A stretch of 64,000 bases of DNA from Erwinia sp. S63 (GTDB lineage Bacteria; Pseudomonadota; Gammaproteobacteria; Enterobacterales; Enterobacteriaceae): positions 124,001 through 188,000 of the forward strand of contig NZ_JACVUP010000014.1 in NCBI RefSeq assembly GCF_016625195.1, in the 5' to 3' direction. The translations under genes were made by a program, and so were the position numbers. Position 1 is the stretch's first letter, and each line of letters begins with the position of its first letter. Shown here in pieces: positions 16,998 to 26,546 of the stretch. Under the pieces are notes generated by a model that made no database searches, was not told where the DNA came from, and saw nothing but the letters and a program-made list of their open reading frames with translations.

Positions 16998-19291
16998 TAC
17001 GCGTCCGCCCATGGATTGAAGGTCGGATCGTTTTCATCTGCCGGCGGGTCGTTATTCTGGTTGTTGTTGTTGTTGTTGTTGTTGTCTTGTCCGTCGCGGT
17101 TATTCTGTCGCTCAGCCTGTTCACGCGTCTGGGGATTGTTTTTCTGCGTCACCTTCTCTTCGCGCTGTTTTTCCCAGTCGGTTTTCTTCTTGTCGTCGGC
17201 TTCTTGTTTGATGGTTTTACGTGCATCGCGCTCATCGGTGAGCTTTTTGATCTTCTCTTGCAGGGTATTGCCGAGGCCTTCGCTCACCGCACCGCTCATG
17301 ATCGACATCATGTTGGTGCGCAGGGTGTAAAACGGCACCTGCTCGAAGCGCTGCAAGTCGGCTTTGTACTCGACCTGGGTTTTGCTGCGCTTAATGTAGG
17401 TGTAATCCATGCTCAAGCCCTTTACTGCAAAATCGGTAGTGGTGGCCGCGACGTTGCTCACCGCATTCACCGTTCCGTTGACACCATTGATGGTCAGGCC
17501 GATACCGGTGGTGGTGAAGTTGGCTCCGGTCACGGTGTAGTAAGTCCCGCGTGAGCTGTGATAGGTGGTGGGTGCGCTGGTTGAAACCGTGTCATTGCTA
17601 TGGATGGTGACTTTACCGGGCGCCCAGATTTTCAGTGCGCCATCTCCCTCTTTGGCGGCATAAATCTTGATGGCATTGTTTGCCGAGAGGTTGAGATCTT
17701 TTTGCGCATGAATATCCAACGATTCTTCGCCCGACAAATCTTCGAACGAGATAAAGTTGCCATTGCTGGCATCGCTGTTGCCCACGGAGCGTGTCCAGAA
17801 ACCGCTTTTCGACCATGACCAGGATGAGGCGGCTTCGGCGGTGATGGTGTCGCTGTCAGCGACATCGCTCTCGCTGCCGATGGTTAACAGACTTTCGCCT
17901 ACCGGCTGGGTTTGCAGATTGTTGTAAACGCGACCCGTAATCACCGGGAGATGCGGATCGCCGTTGATGAAATCCACCACCACTTCTTCGCCGACGCGCG
18001 GAATCTGATAATAACCTTGCTGGCTGCCCGCCCAACCGCTGGCCACACGCAGCCAGCAGGAGTAAAGGTCCTGCTCGTTATCCGGTTTAAACCACAGAAA
18101 TTTCACTCGCACGCGGCCGTATTCGTCGGTGGCTACCGTACTGTTATCGCCTTTGCTGGCATCGGGAGCGTTGATGACCACAGCAGTTTGCGGCCCGCTG
18201 GTACGTGGCCAGCGGGTTGTGCGGGCTGGGCGCCAGTTAACCGTGGCCGGCACCACGCGGAACTGGAAGCAGTGACGTGTGAAGTCTTCGTCGTTACTGG
18301 CGTAGCTGTTCTCCACCAGTTGATAGTCCACGGCGGTAATTAAGAATGATTGGCCTTCATCACTGGCGCGCGGAGCTTTAGTCAACGCGAAGGTATAACC
18401 GGGTGCCAGTCCAAAGGCATCACCCACGCCATCGGACTCCAGTTGGCGCGTCGCAAACTCCTGTTGACGCACCGTGACATAATTTTGACCATCACCTTGC
18501 TGCGGGTAGTGTCCCGGCCATTCACGCTGGGTCGCCGTTTTTTCGGCATGCGATTGGCTAATTTGCCCATTTGCGGAAAGATCAGCATTACTTTCCAGAT
18601 AATTGTAATCATCGTGCTGATAAAGACTGGGAGAAATGGCGGCAGTGGCTTGCCAGATATTGATGCTTTCATCATTCACATAGCCACCCGCAGCGGCCTG
18701 ATGATATTCAATGCTGTCGTAGCCGGGAAAAGGCTTATGCACGGAGGGATCATCCGCCAGAATCAGCGTTTGTTTATCCATCGCGTGTTCAAAATAAAAA
18801 TAGATCCCTTCATGTTCCATCATTCTCTGAATGAAATCTAATGAGGTCTCCTGATACTGCACGCAGAATTCCCATTCGCGATAGGTGCCAGTCAGTCGGT
18901 CCTCAAAGATAATGCCGGCGTCATTCAGGACCATTTCGATGATCTGCTTCACCGTTTGTTTTTGCCAAATACGGAAACCGCGATTTTGGGTCAAATACCA
19001 TAATTCAGGTCTGACCTCCGCACGATAGGTATAATATTCTTCACGGTGTTTTTCATGCCCGAGAAAGGCCATGCGGGTGACAATGCCGCTCAAATAGCGG
19101 GTAACGCCAGGGCGTGGATTCAGCGCTAATGTGATCGGCTTACCCAGCAGGTCAGGTAGAGAGATGCTGTTATCTTTGCAAAGAAATTCAATATCATACT
19201 GATAAACGCAGGAGAGCGCTTCATGGCCCGTCATGCTCTTGAATAACAGTGATTCACCTAAAGGGGAATGCGCAACGACGACACGATCCAT
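16997..19291 (-). CDS. vgrG: VgrG, T6SS spike protein with C-terminal extension
   Basis: Encodes 764 aa. The gp27-like part spans about residues 1-360, the gp5 OB domain about 385-460 (EYGRVRVKFLWFKPDNEQD, WAGSQQGYYQIPRVGEEVVV), and a repetitive beta-prism follows to about 620. A tail of roughly 140 residues follows: helical and charged (coiled-coil-like, rich in K/E/D), then a run of eight Asn, ending NPWADA. The tail matches no toxin domain I know and may recruit the DUF2169 adaptor. AAAGGG precedes the ATG. It is the first gene of the T6SS operon as seen here. Confidence 0.95.
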   Translation of the reverse strand: MDRVVVAHSPLGESLLFKSMTGHEALSCVYQYDIEFLCKDNSISLPDLLGKPITLALNPRPGVTRYLSGIVTRMAFLGHEKHREEYYTYRAEVRPELWYLTQNRGFRIWQKQTVKQIIEMVLNDAGIIFEDRLTGTYREWEFCVQYQETSLDFIQRMMEHEGIYFYFEHAMDKQTLILADDPSVHKPFPGYDSIEYHQAAAGGYVNDESINIWQATAAISPSLYQHDDYNYLESNADLSANGQISQSHAEKTATQREWPGHYPQQGDGQNYVTVRQQEFATRQLESDGVGDAFGLAPGYTFALTKAPRASDEGQSFLITAVDYQLVENSYASNDEDFTRHCFQFRVVPATVNWRPARTTRWPRTSGPQTAVVINAPDASKGDNSTVATDEYGRVRVKFLWFKPDNEQDLYSCWLRVASGWAGSQQGYYQIPRVGEEVVVDFINGDPHLPVITGRVYNNLQTQPVGESLLTIGSESDVADSDTITAEAASSWSWSKSGFWTRSVGNSDASNGNFISFEDLSGEESLDIHAQKDLNLSANNAIKIYAAKEGDGALKIWAPGKVTIHSNDTVSTSAPTTYHSSRGTYYTVTGANFTTTGIGLTINGVNGTVNAVSNVAATTTDFAVKGLSMDYTYIKRSKTQVEYKADLQRFEQVPFYTLRTNMMSIMSGAVSEGLGNTLQEKIKKLTDERDARKTIKQEADDKKKTDWEKQREEKVTQKNNPQTREQAERQNNRDGQDNNNNNNNNQNNDPPADENDPTFNPWADA
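17060..17083 (-). repeat. vgrG: Trinucleotide microsatellite in vgrG
   Basis: Eight consecutive GTT units on the plus strand, read as eight AAC (Asn) codons of vgrG. Length change by slippage would add or remove Asn residues without shifting the frame. It lies in the polar C-terminal tail, 20 codons before the end. Confidence 0.9.
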
Positions 19292-19705
19292 AATGACCCT
19301 TTCTTTTTATTTCGACATGGCTACCGCACGGACCGCAAAATCTTCTATTTTGCACCCTGAAATAAATTGGCAATATAAATACCGTGAACAATTAATTCCG
19401 CCAGGGCAGAAGTTCATTGTTATTTGTCGAATTTACAAATCTTTGAATGGTTTTATATTATTTACTGGACTCTGTGAAGATAAGAAACTTCCTAAACGCT
19501 TTGTTAACGAAAACATGACGCTTCAAATAAAATTGTCATCTTTAGTCTGACAAATAGCGACACCCCTAGAACGATAGGCCTGCGGGGGGATAAACTAAAC
19601 CTGTATTTCTCATATGACTTTAATTTGAAGCGAAAAATAAATTTTTATTATGGCTAAATAGACGTTTTGCTTAGGGGGCAATTTCATGGAATATATCGGC
19701 AGGTG

Positions 19706-19831
19706 ATGATTTTAATTTGGGAAGATGTCAGCAGTGACTTTACCAGCGAGTTATTTATTGAAAATTTCCTTTCCAAAAATAACGATGAAATTAGCATAGA
19801 TGATTTGATCGACATAAGGCAAATATCATAA
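19706..19831 (+). CDS. Possible 41-aa acidic ORF or gene remnant
   Basis: ATG at 19706 opens a 41-codon frame (begins MILIWEDVSSDF, ends DIRQIS) preceded by AGG close to the start. The product is acidic with hydrophobic heptad-like positions. The frame is open upstream to 19658, so it may instead be the tail of a decayed gene. No family recognised. It lies in the AT-rich spacer before the efflux operon. Confidence 0.25.
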   Translation: MILIWEDVSSDFTSELFIENFLSKNNDEISIDDLIDIRQIS

Positions 19832-20064
19832 TAAAAATTTCAATAACACAGCAATTTCCATTAATATCTGTGGTTATTTTGTAACATGACAATCTTTCAT
19901 TCTCTGATTCAATTTTGTTCATGTTTCCAAATGATACCTGAACGGGTTTCCTCTATCTATATGATCCCTCTGCACCACCGCACATTAAGCTTAGCGACAA
20001 TCGCTCTCTTTTCATTTTCCTGACAGTCGATCTCAGGATGATTTGTTAGACTGCATGCTGAGAA

Positions 20065-20074
20065 TGAACGTTCA
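20065..20074. promoter_or_regulatory. Perfect palindrome in the efflux promoter region
   Basis: TGAACGTTCA, a perfect 10-bp palindrome 15 bases before the ATG of the adaptor gene. Position and symmetry suit a TetR-family operator that blocks transcription or initiation, and two TetR genes lie at the other end of the operon. A -35-like CTGACA at about 20020-20025 is upstream, but no good -10 was fixed. Confidence 0.4.
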
Positions 20075-20088
20075 CTACAGGGTAATTC

Positions 20089-21237
20089 ATGAAGAATTTT
20101 CAGCGCAGTGTGATCGCCGGGCTGGTGATGTTAGTCGCCGCCTGCGATCAAAACAGCAGTCAACAAGCCGCCACTCCGACCACCGAAGTGGGTGTTAAAA
20201 CCTTGCAAAGCGAGTCAGTGGCGCTGGACAGCCAGCTCGCGGGCCGCGTGACAGGCAGTATGACCTCAGAAGTGCGCCCCCAGGTTGAAGGGATTATTTT
20301 GAAGCGCCTGTTTACCGAAGGGGATGAAGTGAAAGCCGGTCAGGTGCTATATCAAATCGATCCGGCCAGCTATCAGGCCAGTTACGATCAGGCTTTGGCA
20401 CAATTAAAGAATGCTCAGGCATTGGTGAAAAGCAGCAAACTCAAAGCGGAGCGCTATGCAGCACTGGTGAAAGAGAACGGCGTGTCGCGTCAGGATGCAG
20501 ATGACGCGTTAGCCACTTACCAGCAAAATGTCGCATCCGTGGATCAGTATCGTGCTGCGGTTGAAAGCGCACGCATCAACCTGAATTACACGCAGATCAA
20601 AGCCCCAATCAGTGGACGCATTGGCATTTCCTCCGTGACGCCAGGTGCGCTGGTGACTGCCAGCCAGACCACCGCGCTGGCGACCATTCGCGCGCTCGAT
20701 CCTATTTACGTCGATCTCACCCAATCCAGCGTTCAGCTGCTGAAGCTGAAGCGTCAGCAGGCTTCCTTGCAGCAGAGTACGGATGCCGTGCCGGTGACAG
20801 TGAAACTGGAAGATGGCAGTGCTTATGACCATCCGGGCAAGCTGGAACTGACGGAAGTGTCGGTAGATGAAGCGACGGGCACCGTAACGCTGCGCGCGAT
20901 TTTCCCTAACCCACAACATGAACTGCTGCCAGGCATGTATGTGCGCGCCAATGTGACTAACGGCGTTAAAACCGATGCGATCCTCGCGCCGCAGCAGGGC
21001 ATCACGCGTGACGCCAAAGGCAATGCCACCGCGCTGGTGGTGGATAAAGAGAATAAAGTCGAGAGCCGTGAAGTGGTGGCCGATCGCGTGATCGGCAATA
21101 AGTGGCTGATTACCTCTGGTCTCAACAGCGGCGACAAACTGATTGTTGAAGGTACCGGTAAAGTGCAGGCGGGCATGAGCGTTAAAGCAGTAGAAGTGAC
21201 GCCAAACGATAAAGCCGCGACCAGCGAGGGCAACTGA
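20089..21237 (+). CDS. RND efflux periplasmic adaptor (lipoprotein)
   Basis: Encodes 382 aa of the AcrA/MexA membrane-fusion family. The signal peptide ends in a lipobox (VAAC, cysteine at about residue 19). Lipoyl-type half-motifs ([29 protein letters not shown]) are at about 64-92, a helical hairpin at about 95-150, and KAPISGRIG at about 170. It bridges the inner-membrane pump and the outer-membrane channel. It is the first gene of a three-gene operon whose outer-membrane gene is linked, as in EefABC and MexAB-OprM; AcrAB itself lacks a linked channel. One base separates its stop from the pump gene. Confidence 0.93.
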   Translation: MKNFQRSVIAGLVMLVAACDQNSSQQAATPTTEVGVKTLQSESVALDSQLAGRVTGSMTSEVRPQVEGIILKRLFTEGDEVKAGQVLYQIDPASYQASYDQALAQLKNAQALVKSSKLKAERYAALVKENGVSRQDADDALATYQQNVASVDQYRAAVESARINLNYTQIKAPISGRIGISSVTPGALVTASQTTALATIRALDPIYVDLTQSSVQLLKLKRQQASLQQSTDAVPVTVKLEDGSAYDHPGKLELTEVSVDEATGTVTLRAIFPNPQHELLPGMYVRANVTNGVKTDAILAPQQGITRDAKGNATALVVDKENKVESREVVADRVIGNKWLITSGLNSGDKLIVEGTGKVQAGMSVKAVEVTPNDKAATSEGN

Positions 21238-21238
21238 T

Positions 21239-24200
21239 ATGTTGGCTCAGTTCTTTATTCGTCGGCCGGTGTTTGCCTGGGTTATCGCCATCTGCATCAT
21301 GATGTTCGGTTTACTCAGTATTAACAGCCTGCCCGTGGCGCAATATCCCGATGTGGCGCCGCCACAGATCAGCATTCAGGCCACCTACACTGGTGCCTCG
21401 GCGGAAACGCTGGAGAGCAGTGTCACCCAGGTGATTGAGCAGCAGTTGACCGGATTGGATGGTTTACTCTATTTCAACTCCACCAGCACTGCGTCAACCG
21501 GTCAGGTAAAAATCAATGTGACCTTCCAGCAAGGCACTGACCCGGATATCGCTCAGGTTCAGGTACAAAACAAGGTTCAGCAGGCAGAAAGCCGTCTGCC
21601 TACCGCCGTGACCACACAAGGTGTCACCGTGGAAAAAGCGCAGAGCGACTTCCTGCTGATCCTCGCGGTGTACGATAAAACCAATAAAAGCAGCTCTTCC
21701 GATGTGGCTGACTATATGGTCAGTAATATGGAAGATACGCTGGCACGTGTGACTGGCGTCGGGAGCGTGCAGGTATTTGGTGCAGAGTACGCGATGCGTA
21801 TCTGGTTAGACCCGAGCAAACTCGCCTCCTATTCGCTGATGCCGTCGGATGTCACCACCGCGCTGGAGAGCCAGAACACCCAGGTTTCCTCCGGCCAGTT
21901 GGGCGCACAGCCTGCCAGTAAAGAGCAGCAACTGGTGGCAACGGTGCGTTCGCGTTCACGTCTGCAAACGCCAGAACAGTTCCGCAATATTGTACTGAAA
22001 AGCCAGTCTGACGGTTCCGTGGTGCGCCTGAGTGATGTGGCCCGCGTCGAAATGGGTGATGAAGACTACAGCGCCAACGTATTGGCGAACGGCCATCCCG
22101 CTTCGGGTATCGCGGTTCAGCTGGCGTCGGGTGCTAATGCGCTTTCCACCGCCGAACAGGTGAAATCGACCATCAATGAGTTCCGCAGCAGTATGCCTGC
22201 AGGCTATGAGATTGCTTATCCGCTCGACAGTACCGACTTCGTTAAGATTTCAATTGAAGAAGTGGTGAAAACGTTGATCGAAGCGGTGATTCTGGTGGTC
22301 ATCGTGATGTTCGTGTTCCTGCAGAACATTCGTACCACACTGATCCCGGCGATTGCCGTGCCGGTGGTATTACTGGGCACCTTTGGCGTGCTGTCGCTGT
22401 TTGGCTATTCGATTAACACCTTAACCATGTTCGGTATGGTGCTCGCCATCGGCTTGCTGGTCGATGATGCGATTGTCGTCGTGGAAAACGTTGAGCGTGT
22501 GATGCGCGAAGAGGGATTGCCACCGCGACAGGCCACCGAAAAATCGATGAAAGAGATCACGGGGGCGCTGGTCGGTATTGCCCTGGTGCTGTCGGCGGTG
22601 TTCCTGCCGATGACCTTCTTCAGTGGCTCAACGGGCGTCATCTATCGCCAGTTCTCTATTACCATTGTGTCGTCGATGGTGCTGTCGGTGATTGTCGCGC
22701 TGACGCTGACGCCGGCACTCTGTGCCACCTTGCTGAAACCGCATAACCATGAAAGCGGCACCAAAGGCTTCTTTGGCTGGTTTAACCGTAGCTATGAAAA
22801 AGTGCAGGGGCGCTATCAAAACGGCGTCGGCCATGTGGTGCACAGTTCAGTACGTTATCTGCTGCTGTACGGCGTGTTGTTGATCGGATGTGCGGTGCTG
22901 TATCTGCGCCTGCCAACCGGCTTCCTGCCTACCGAAGATCAGGGCTATATCATGGTGCAGTATCAGCTGGCACCGGGTGCCACGGAAAACCGCACCAGTG
23001 AAGTCCGTCAGCAGGTTCAGCAGTACTTCGCGACCAAAGAGAAAGATAACGTTAACGTCAGCATGCTGGTTAACGGCTTCAGCTTTGCGGGCAGCGGACA
23101 GAACGCCGGTATTGGTTTTATCTCGCTGAAAAACTGGAGTGAGCGTAAAGGCACAGAGAACAGCGCCGATGCGATAGCAGGACGCGCCATGGCTGCGCTG
23201 TCCAGTATTCGTGATGCACAGATTTTCGTGTTGTCACCGCCTTCAGTCTCGGGACTGGGTCAGTCCAACGGCTTTACCTTTGAACTGCAAGCGCGCGGCG
23301 CAACCGATCGTGACCAACTGCTGAAGATGCGTAACCAGCTGATCGCTGAAGCCAATCAGGATCCGGTGTTGAGCGCGGTGCGTGCCAACTCGTTACCCGA
23401 TTTGCCTCAGCTGGATGTGAGTATTGATGATGCCAAAGCGCAGTCACTGGGCCTGACCATCAGTGACATCAACACCACCTTGAGTGCAGCGATTGGCGGC
23501 AGCTACGTTAATGACTTCACCGATCGTGGTCGCGTGAAGAAGGTTTACATGCAGGGCGATCAGCAGTTCCGCAGTAAGCCCGAAGATATCGATCAATGGT
23601 ATGTGCGCGGAACGGATAGCAGCAGCAATACAACCATGGTGCCGTTCTCTTCATTCGCCTCATCAAAATGGGCCTACGGTCCAGACGTGCTGTCACGTTA
23701 TAACGGCCTGGCTTCCTATGAGATTGAAGGATCGTCTGCTTCGGGTAAAAGCTCAGGCGACGCCATCACCGCTATGGAAAAACTGGCGGCCAAACTGCCA
23801 ACCGGTACTACCTATGCATGGAGCGGCCTCTCATATCAGGAAAAACTCTCCGGCAACCAGGCGATGTCGTTGTATGGCATCTCTCTGATTGTGGTGTTCC
23901 TGTGTCTGGCCGCGCTGTATGAAAGTTGGTCGGTCCCATTCTCGGTGATGATGGTGGTGCCGTTGGGCGTCATCGGTTCCTTGCTGGCCATTACGCTGCG
24001 CGGTCTGGAAAACGACGTCTATTTCCAGGTAGCGCTATTGACCATCATTGGTCTCTCGGCCAAGAACGCGATTTTGATCGTGGAATTCGCCGAGGAGAAC
24101 TATCGCAAGGGTGAGAACCTGGTGAAAGCTGCGGTGCATGCCGCCACCATGCGTTTGCGTCCGATCATCATGACTTCGCTGGCGTTTACCGCTGGGGTAC

Positions 24201-24400
24201 TGCCATTGGCGATTTCCACCGGTGCGGGGGCGAACAGCCGTATTGCTATCGGCACCGGTATTATCGGCGGCACCCTGACCGCGACCTTGCTGGCCATCTT
24301 CTTTGTACCGCTGTTCTTTGTTCTGGTCCGTCGCGTTTTCCCGGCGATTCCGCATGACGATGCACAGTCAACCGAATCTGCTGTGAAGGCGGAGGAGTAA
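21239..24400 (+). CDS. RND efflux pump, HAE1 family inner-membrane subunit
   Basis: Encodes 1053 aa, typical for AcrB-like pumps. Twelve membrane segments are expected, with TM1 at the N-terminus ([19 protein letters not shown]). The proton-relay residues are intact: two adjacent Asp in [16 protein letters not shown] near residue 407 and a Lys in [15 protein letters not shown] near 940. Two large periplasmic loops form the drug-binding pockets. It is a proton antiporter for hydrophobic and amphiphilic compounds; the substrate cannot be told from sequence. The overall trio resembles EefABC of Klebsiella and Enterobacter, but the name is not certain. Confidence 0.95.
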   Translation: MLAQFFIRRPVFAWVIAICIMMFGLLSINSLPVAQYPDVAPPQISIQATYTGASAETLESSVTQVIEQQLTGLDGLLYFNSTSTASTGQVKINVTFQQGTDPDIAQVQVQNKVQQAESRLPTAVTTQGVTVEKAQSDFLLILAVYDKTNKSSSSDVADYMVSNMEDTLARVTGVGSVQVFGAEYAMRIWLDPSKLASYSLMPSDVTTALESQNTQVSSGQLGAQPASKEQQLVATVRSRSRLQTPEQFRNIVLKSQSDGSVVRLSDVARVEMGDEDYSANVLANGHPASGIAVQLASGANALSTAEQVKSTINEFRSSMPAGYEIAYPLDSTDFVKISIEEVVKTLIEAVILVVIVMFVFLQNIRTTLIPAIAVPVVLLGTFGVLSLFGYSINTLTMFGMVLAIGLLVDDAIVVVENVERVMREEGLPPRQATEKSMKEITGALVGIALVLSAVFLPMTFFSGSTGVIYRQFSITIVSSMVLSVIVALTLTPALCATLLKPHNHESGTKGFFGWFNRSYEKVQGRYQNGVGHVVHSSVRYLLLYGVLLIGCAVLYLRLPTGFLPTEDQGYIMVQYQLAPGATENRTSEVRQQVQQYFATKEKDNVNVSMLVNGFSFAGSGQNAGIGFISLKNWSERKGTENSADAIAGRAMAALSSIRDAQIFVLSPPSVSGLGQSNGFTFELQARGATDRDQLLKMRNQLIAEANQDPVLSAVRANSLPDLPQLDVSIDDAKAQSLGLTISDINTTLSAAIGGSYVNDFTDRGRVKKVYMQGDQQFRSKPEDIDQWYVRGTDSSSNTTMVPFSSFASSKWAYGPDVLSRYNGLASYEIEGSSASGKSSGDAITAMEKLAAKLPTGTTYAWSGLSYQEKLSGNQAMSLYGISLIVVFLCLAALYESWSVPFSVMMVVPLGVIGSLLAITLRGLENDVYFQVALLTIIGLSAKNAILIVEFAEENYRKGENLVKAAVHAATMRLRPIIMTSLAFTAGVLPLAISTGAGANSRIAIGTGIIGGTLTATLLAIFFVPLFFVLVRRVFPAIPHDDAQSTESAVKAEE

Positions 24401-24401
24401 T

Positions 24402-25826
24402 ATGTCTGCAAAACTTTTAATGGTGTTTTTGCCGTGTTTCCTTGCGGGTTGCGTATCTCTCGATCCGCACTACGATCGCCCAAAGGATGCGGTGAATACC
24501 ACCGCGCCCACCGGCGATGCCTATCGGACGTTACAAGGCACACCGGCTAACTATCGTGATATAAGCTGGCAGGATTATGTGCTGGATGCGAAGCTGCGTC
24601 AGGTGGTGACGATGGCGCTGGACAGCAGCCGCGATCTGCGTGAAGCGGTCGCGAGTGTGAAATCGGCTCATGCTCAGTATGGTGAGCAGCGTGCCGATTT
24701 GTTCCCCAGCCTGAGCGCTGGCGTGAGCGGCACACGTTCACGCGCGCTAACCGGGGAGGGAAATCAAACTGCGCTCAGCAATACCTATTCAGCCCAGGGC
24801 AGCGTCAGCTCGTTTGAATTGGATCTGTTTGGCAAGAACCAAAGTCTGTCGCGCCAGCAGTATGAAACTTATCTCGGTACGCTGGAGGGTGCCCGCAGTA
24901 CGCGCCTGACGGTGCTGTACAACACCGTGGATTACTGGCTGCAGCTGGCCGCCGATCGCAGCAATCTGGCGATCGCTAAAGAGACCGCAGAGAGTGCGCG
25001 TCAGTCACTGGAAGTGACGCGCAAGCGTCTGCAGAACGGTGTGGATTCGATGGTGGATGTCGCGTCAGCAGAGACCACTTATCAATCTGCTCAGGCGGAT
25101 GTGGCCAGTTACACCACCAGCGTGGCGCAGGATAAAAACGCGCTGGATCTGGTGGTAGGCAAAAGCGTGCCAGATAATTTGTTGCCTGAAAGCATTGAGT
25201 CCATTGGCGATGCATTGAAAGCCGTACCTGCTGGCGTGTCATCGGATGCACTGAATAATCGCCCGGACGTGTTGCAGGCAGAGCACAACTTAAAAGCCGC
25301 TAATGCCAATATCGGAGCGGCACGCGCTAACTTCTTCCCAAGCATCTCCCTTACCGCCAGCGGTGGGGTGGGCAGTTCAGATTTGTCTTCGCTGTTCAAG
25401 AACGGCGCGGGAATCTGGTCGTTTGCCCCAAGCATCTCGCTGCCGATTTTCAAAGGCGGCTACAACGTTTCCTACCTCAACTACACCAAAGCGCAGAAAG
25501 AGTATTACGTGGCGGTGTATGAGAAGGCGGTCCAAACGGCGTTCTCAGAAGTGGCCGATGCGTTGGCACGACGCGGCACCATTAACGATCAGCTGACCAG
25601 TCAGCGTAATAATGTTGCTGCTTCGCAAACTTATTACCACCTGGCGGATCTGCGCTATCAAAATGGTGTGGATACCTATCTGAATGCGTTAACTGCACAG
25701 CGCACGCTGTATACAGCACGCACCAGCCTGGTGAGTGTTGAGCAGGCTTACTACCAGAACCTCAACACTTTCTACAAAGTGTTGGGGGGTGGTACGGCGT
25801 TGAAAGAATCTGAACTGAAACTGTAA
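24402..25826 (+). CDS. RND efflux outer-membrane lipoprotein channel
   Basis: Encodes 474 aa of the NodT/OprM type outer-membrane factor family. Lipobox LAGC lies near residue 17. The two repeated helical OEP domains are visible (RADLFPSLSAGVSGTRS and RANFFPSISLTASGGV, about 230 residues apart), the mark of the internal duplication. Trimers form the barrel and tunnel that docks with the adaptor. It starts one base after the pump stop, so translation is coupled. Confidence 0.93.
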   Translation: MSAKLLMVFLPCFLAGCVSLDPHYDRPKDAVNTTAPTGDAYRTLQGTPANYRDISWQDYVLDAKLRQVVTMALDSSRDLREAVASVKSAHAQYGEQRADLFPSLSAGVSGTRSRALTGEGNQTALSNTYSAQGSVSSFELDLFGKNQSLSRQQYETYLGTLEGARSTRLTVLYNTVDYWLQLAADRSNLAIAKETAESARQSLEVTRKRLQNGVDSMVDVASAETTYQSAQADVASYTTSVAQDKNALDLVVGKSVPDNLLPESIESIGDALKAVPAGVSSDALNNRPDVLQAEHNLKAANANIGAARANFFPSISLTASGGVGSSDLSSLFKNGAGIWSFAPSISLPIFKGGYNVSYLNYTKAQKEYYVAVYEKAVQTAFSEVADALARRGTINDQLTSQRNNVAASQTYYHLADLRYQNGVDTYLNALTAQRTLYTARTSLVSVEQAYYQNLNTFYKVLGGGTALKESELKL

Positions 25827-25832
25827 TGATCG

Positions 25833-25861
25833 CCCCGGGTCGATGCGTTAGCGACCTGGGG
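25833..25861 (+). terminator. GC-rich hairpin after the efflux operon
   Basis: Stem CCCCGGGTCG (25833-25842) with CGACCTGGGG (25852-25861), ten pairs including one G-T, nine-base loop, seven bases after the stop codon of the channel gene. It is followed by AAAAA rather than a T-run, so intrinsic termination on the plus strand would be weak; an mRNA 3'-end stabiliser is the alternative. Confidence 0.45.
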
Positions 25862-25873
25862 AAAAATGTAACC

Positions 25874-25905
25874 GGATTTATAGCCAGCATATCGGCTATA
25901 AATCC
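25874..25905. promoter_or_regulatory. Perfect 12-bp inverted repeat before a tetR gene
   Basis: GGATTTATAGCC (25874-25885) and GGCTATAAATCC (25894-25905) are perfect inverted copies around eight bases. There is no T-run after it. It sits 54 bases before the start chosen for the TetR gene at 25960, so an autoregulatory operator is plausible. It could also be a second hairpin after the efflux operon. Confidence 0.45.
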
Positions 25906-25959
25906 CTTCGCGTATGATATGAAAAAACAATAATGACGCGCCGGCCACGTTTAGGAGTT

Positions 25960-26544
25960 ATGTTGAGCAAATCAGAGAATGACGCCTTCGTGCGACAGCG
26001 ACAGCAAATAATTATTGCCGCTGCAAAAATATGTTTTAGTCGCTCCGGTTTTCACGGGGCCAGCATGGCTGATATAAGTCGGGAATCAGGTTTGGGTGCA
26101 GGGCAGATATATCGTTATTTTGAGAGCAAAGAATTCATCGTTAGTGAAACAATTAAAAGTATTGCCATGAGTTGGCGTGTTTTTTTACAAGATAATCTGC
26201 CGAATCAAAGCAGCACCCGCGATATTATTGATGCGGAATCGCCATTTTGGCAGGACTGGCCCTATCAGGACCGCTGTTTATTACTGGAGATGTATTCGGA
26301 ATCGTCGCGTAATCAATCTGTACGGGACGTTTTGGCACAGGAAGAGCAGCTATTGATTGCTGATTTGGAAAAAGCGTTTAGCCGCCAGTATGCTCAAGTG
26401 AGTCCACAGCAGCGCAATGAGCGTATCCAATTTTTGTTAATGCTGGTAGACGGTGTCGCCTGTCGCGCATTTGGTGATAAGAATCTGGATCATCACGAAC
26501 AGGGCAGGATCAATGGCATCCTCTCAGATCATTTGTTTGGCTGA
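25960..26544 (+). CDS. TetR-family regulator, probable efflux regulator
   Basis: About 194 aa. The N-terminal helix-turn-helix (AAAKICFSRSGFHGASMADI, then LGAGQIYRYFESKEFIV) is at about residues 18-63, and the C-terminal ligand domain is divergent. The start is placed at ATG 25960 because AGGAG lies directly upstream; an in-frame ATG at 25933 lacks a ribosome site, and the TTG at 25963 has better spacing, so the exact start is unsure. It is encoded after and in the same direction as the efflux operon, and probably represses it, binding the palindrome at 20065 or the inverted repeat at 25874. Codon use is more AT-rich than in the pump genes. Confidence 0.88.
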   Translation: MLSKSENDAFVRQRQQIIIAAAKICFSRSGFHGASMADISRESGLGAGQIYRYFESKEFIVSETIKSIAMSWRVFLQDNLPNQSSTRDIIDAESPFWQDWPYQDRCLLLEMYSESSRNQSVRDVLAQEEQLLIADLEKAFSRQYAQVSPQQRNERIQFLLMLVDGVACRAFGDKNLDHHEQGRINGILSDHLFG

Positions 26545-26546
26545 TT

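Larger units (their letters stand above)
19292..20088. other. AT-rich intergenic region between vgrG and the efflux operon
   Basis: About 0.8 kb, visibly richer in A/T than both flanks. It must hold the divergent promoters of the T6SS operon (minus) and the efflux operon (plus). I could not fix a convincing -35/-10 pair for vgrG, and no sigma-54 site with correct spacing was found. One short open frame (19706-19831) is listed separately. The composition suggests a spacer acquired or decayed separately from the neighbouring operons. Confidence 0.6.

Noticed and set aside
1..17000. Many open frames of 60-220 codons on the plus strand opposite the T6SS genes
   Set aside because: They are frame shadows of high-GC genes, with no ribosome sites and biased residues (Arg, Gln, His runs).
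19300..19420. Sigma-54 promoter for the T6SS operon
   Set aside because: A TGGCGG followed by TTGTT was seen on the minus strand, but the spacing between the GG and the second element is wrong and GC is missing.
19233..19550. Plus-strand frame of 105 codons overlapping the start of vgrG
   Set aside because: It begins inside vgrG antisense, has no ribosome site, and its product shows no fold or family.
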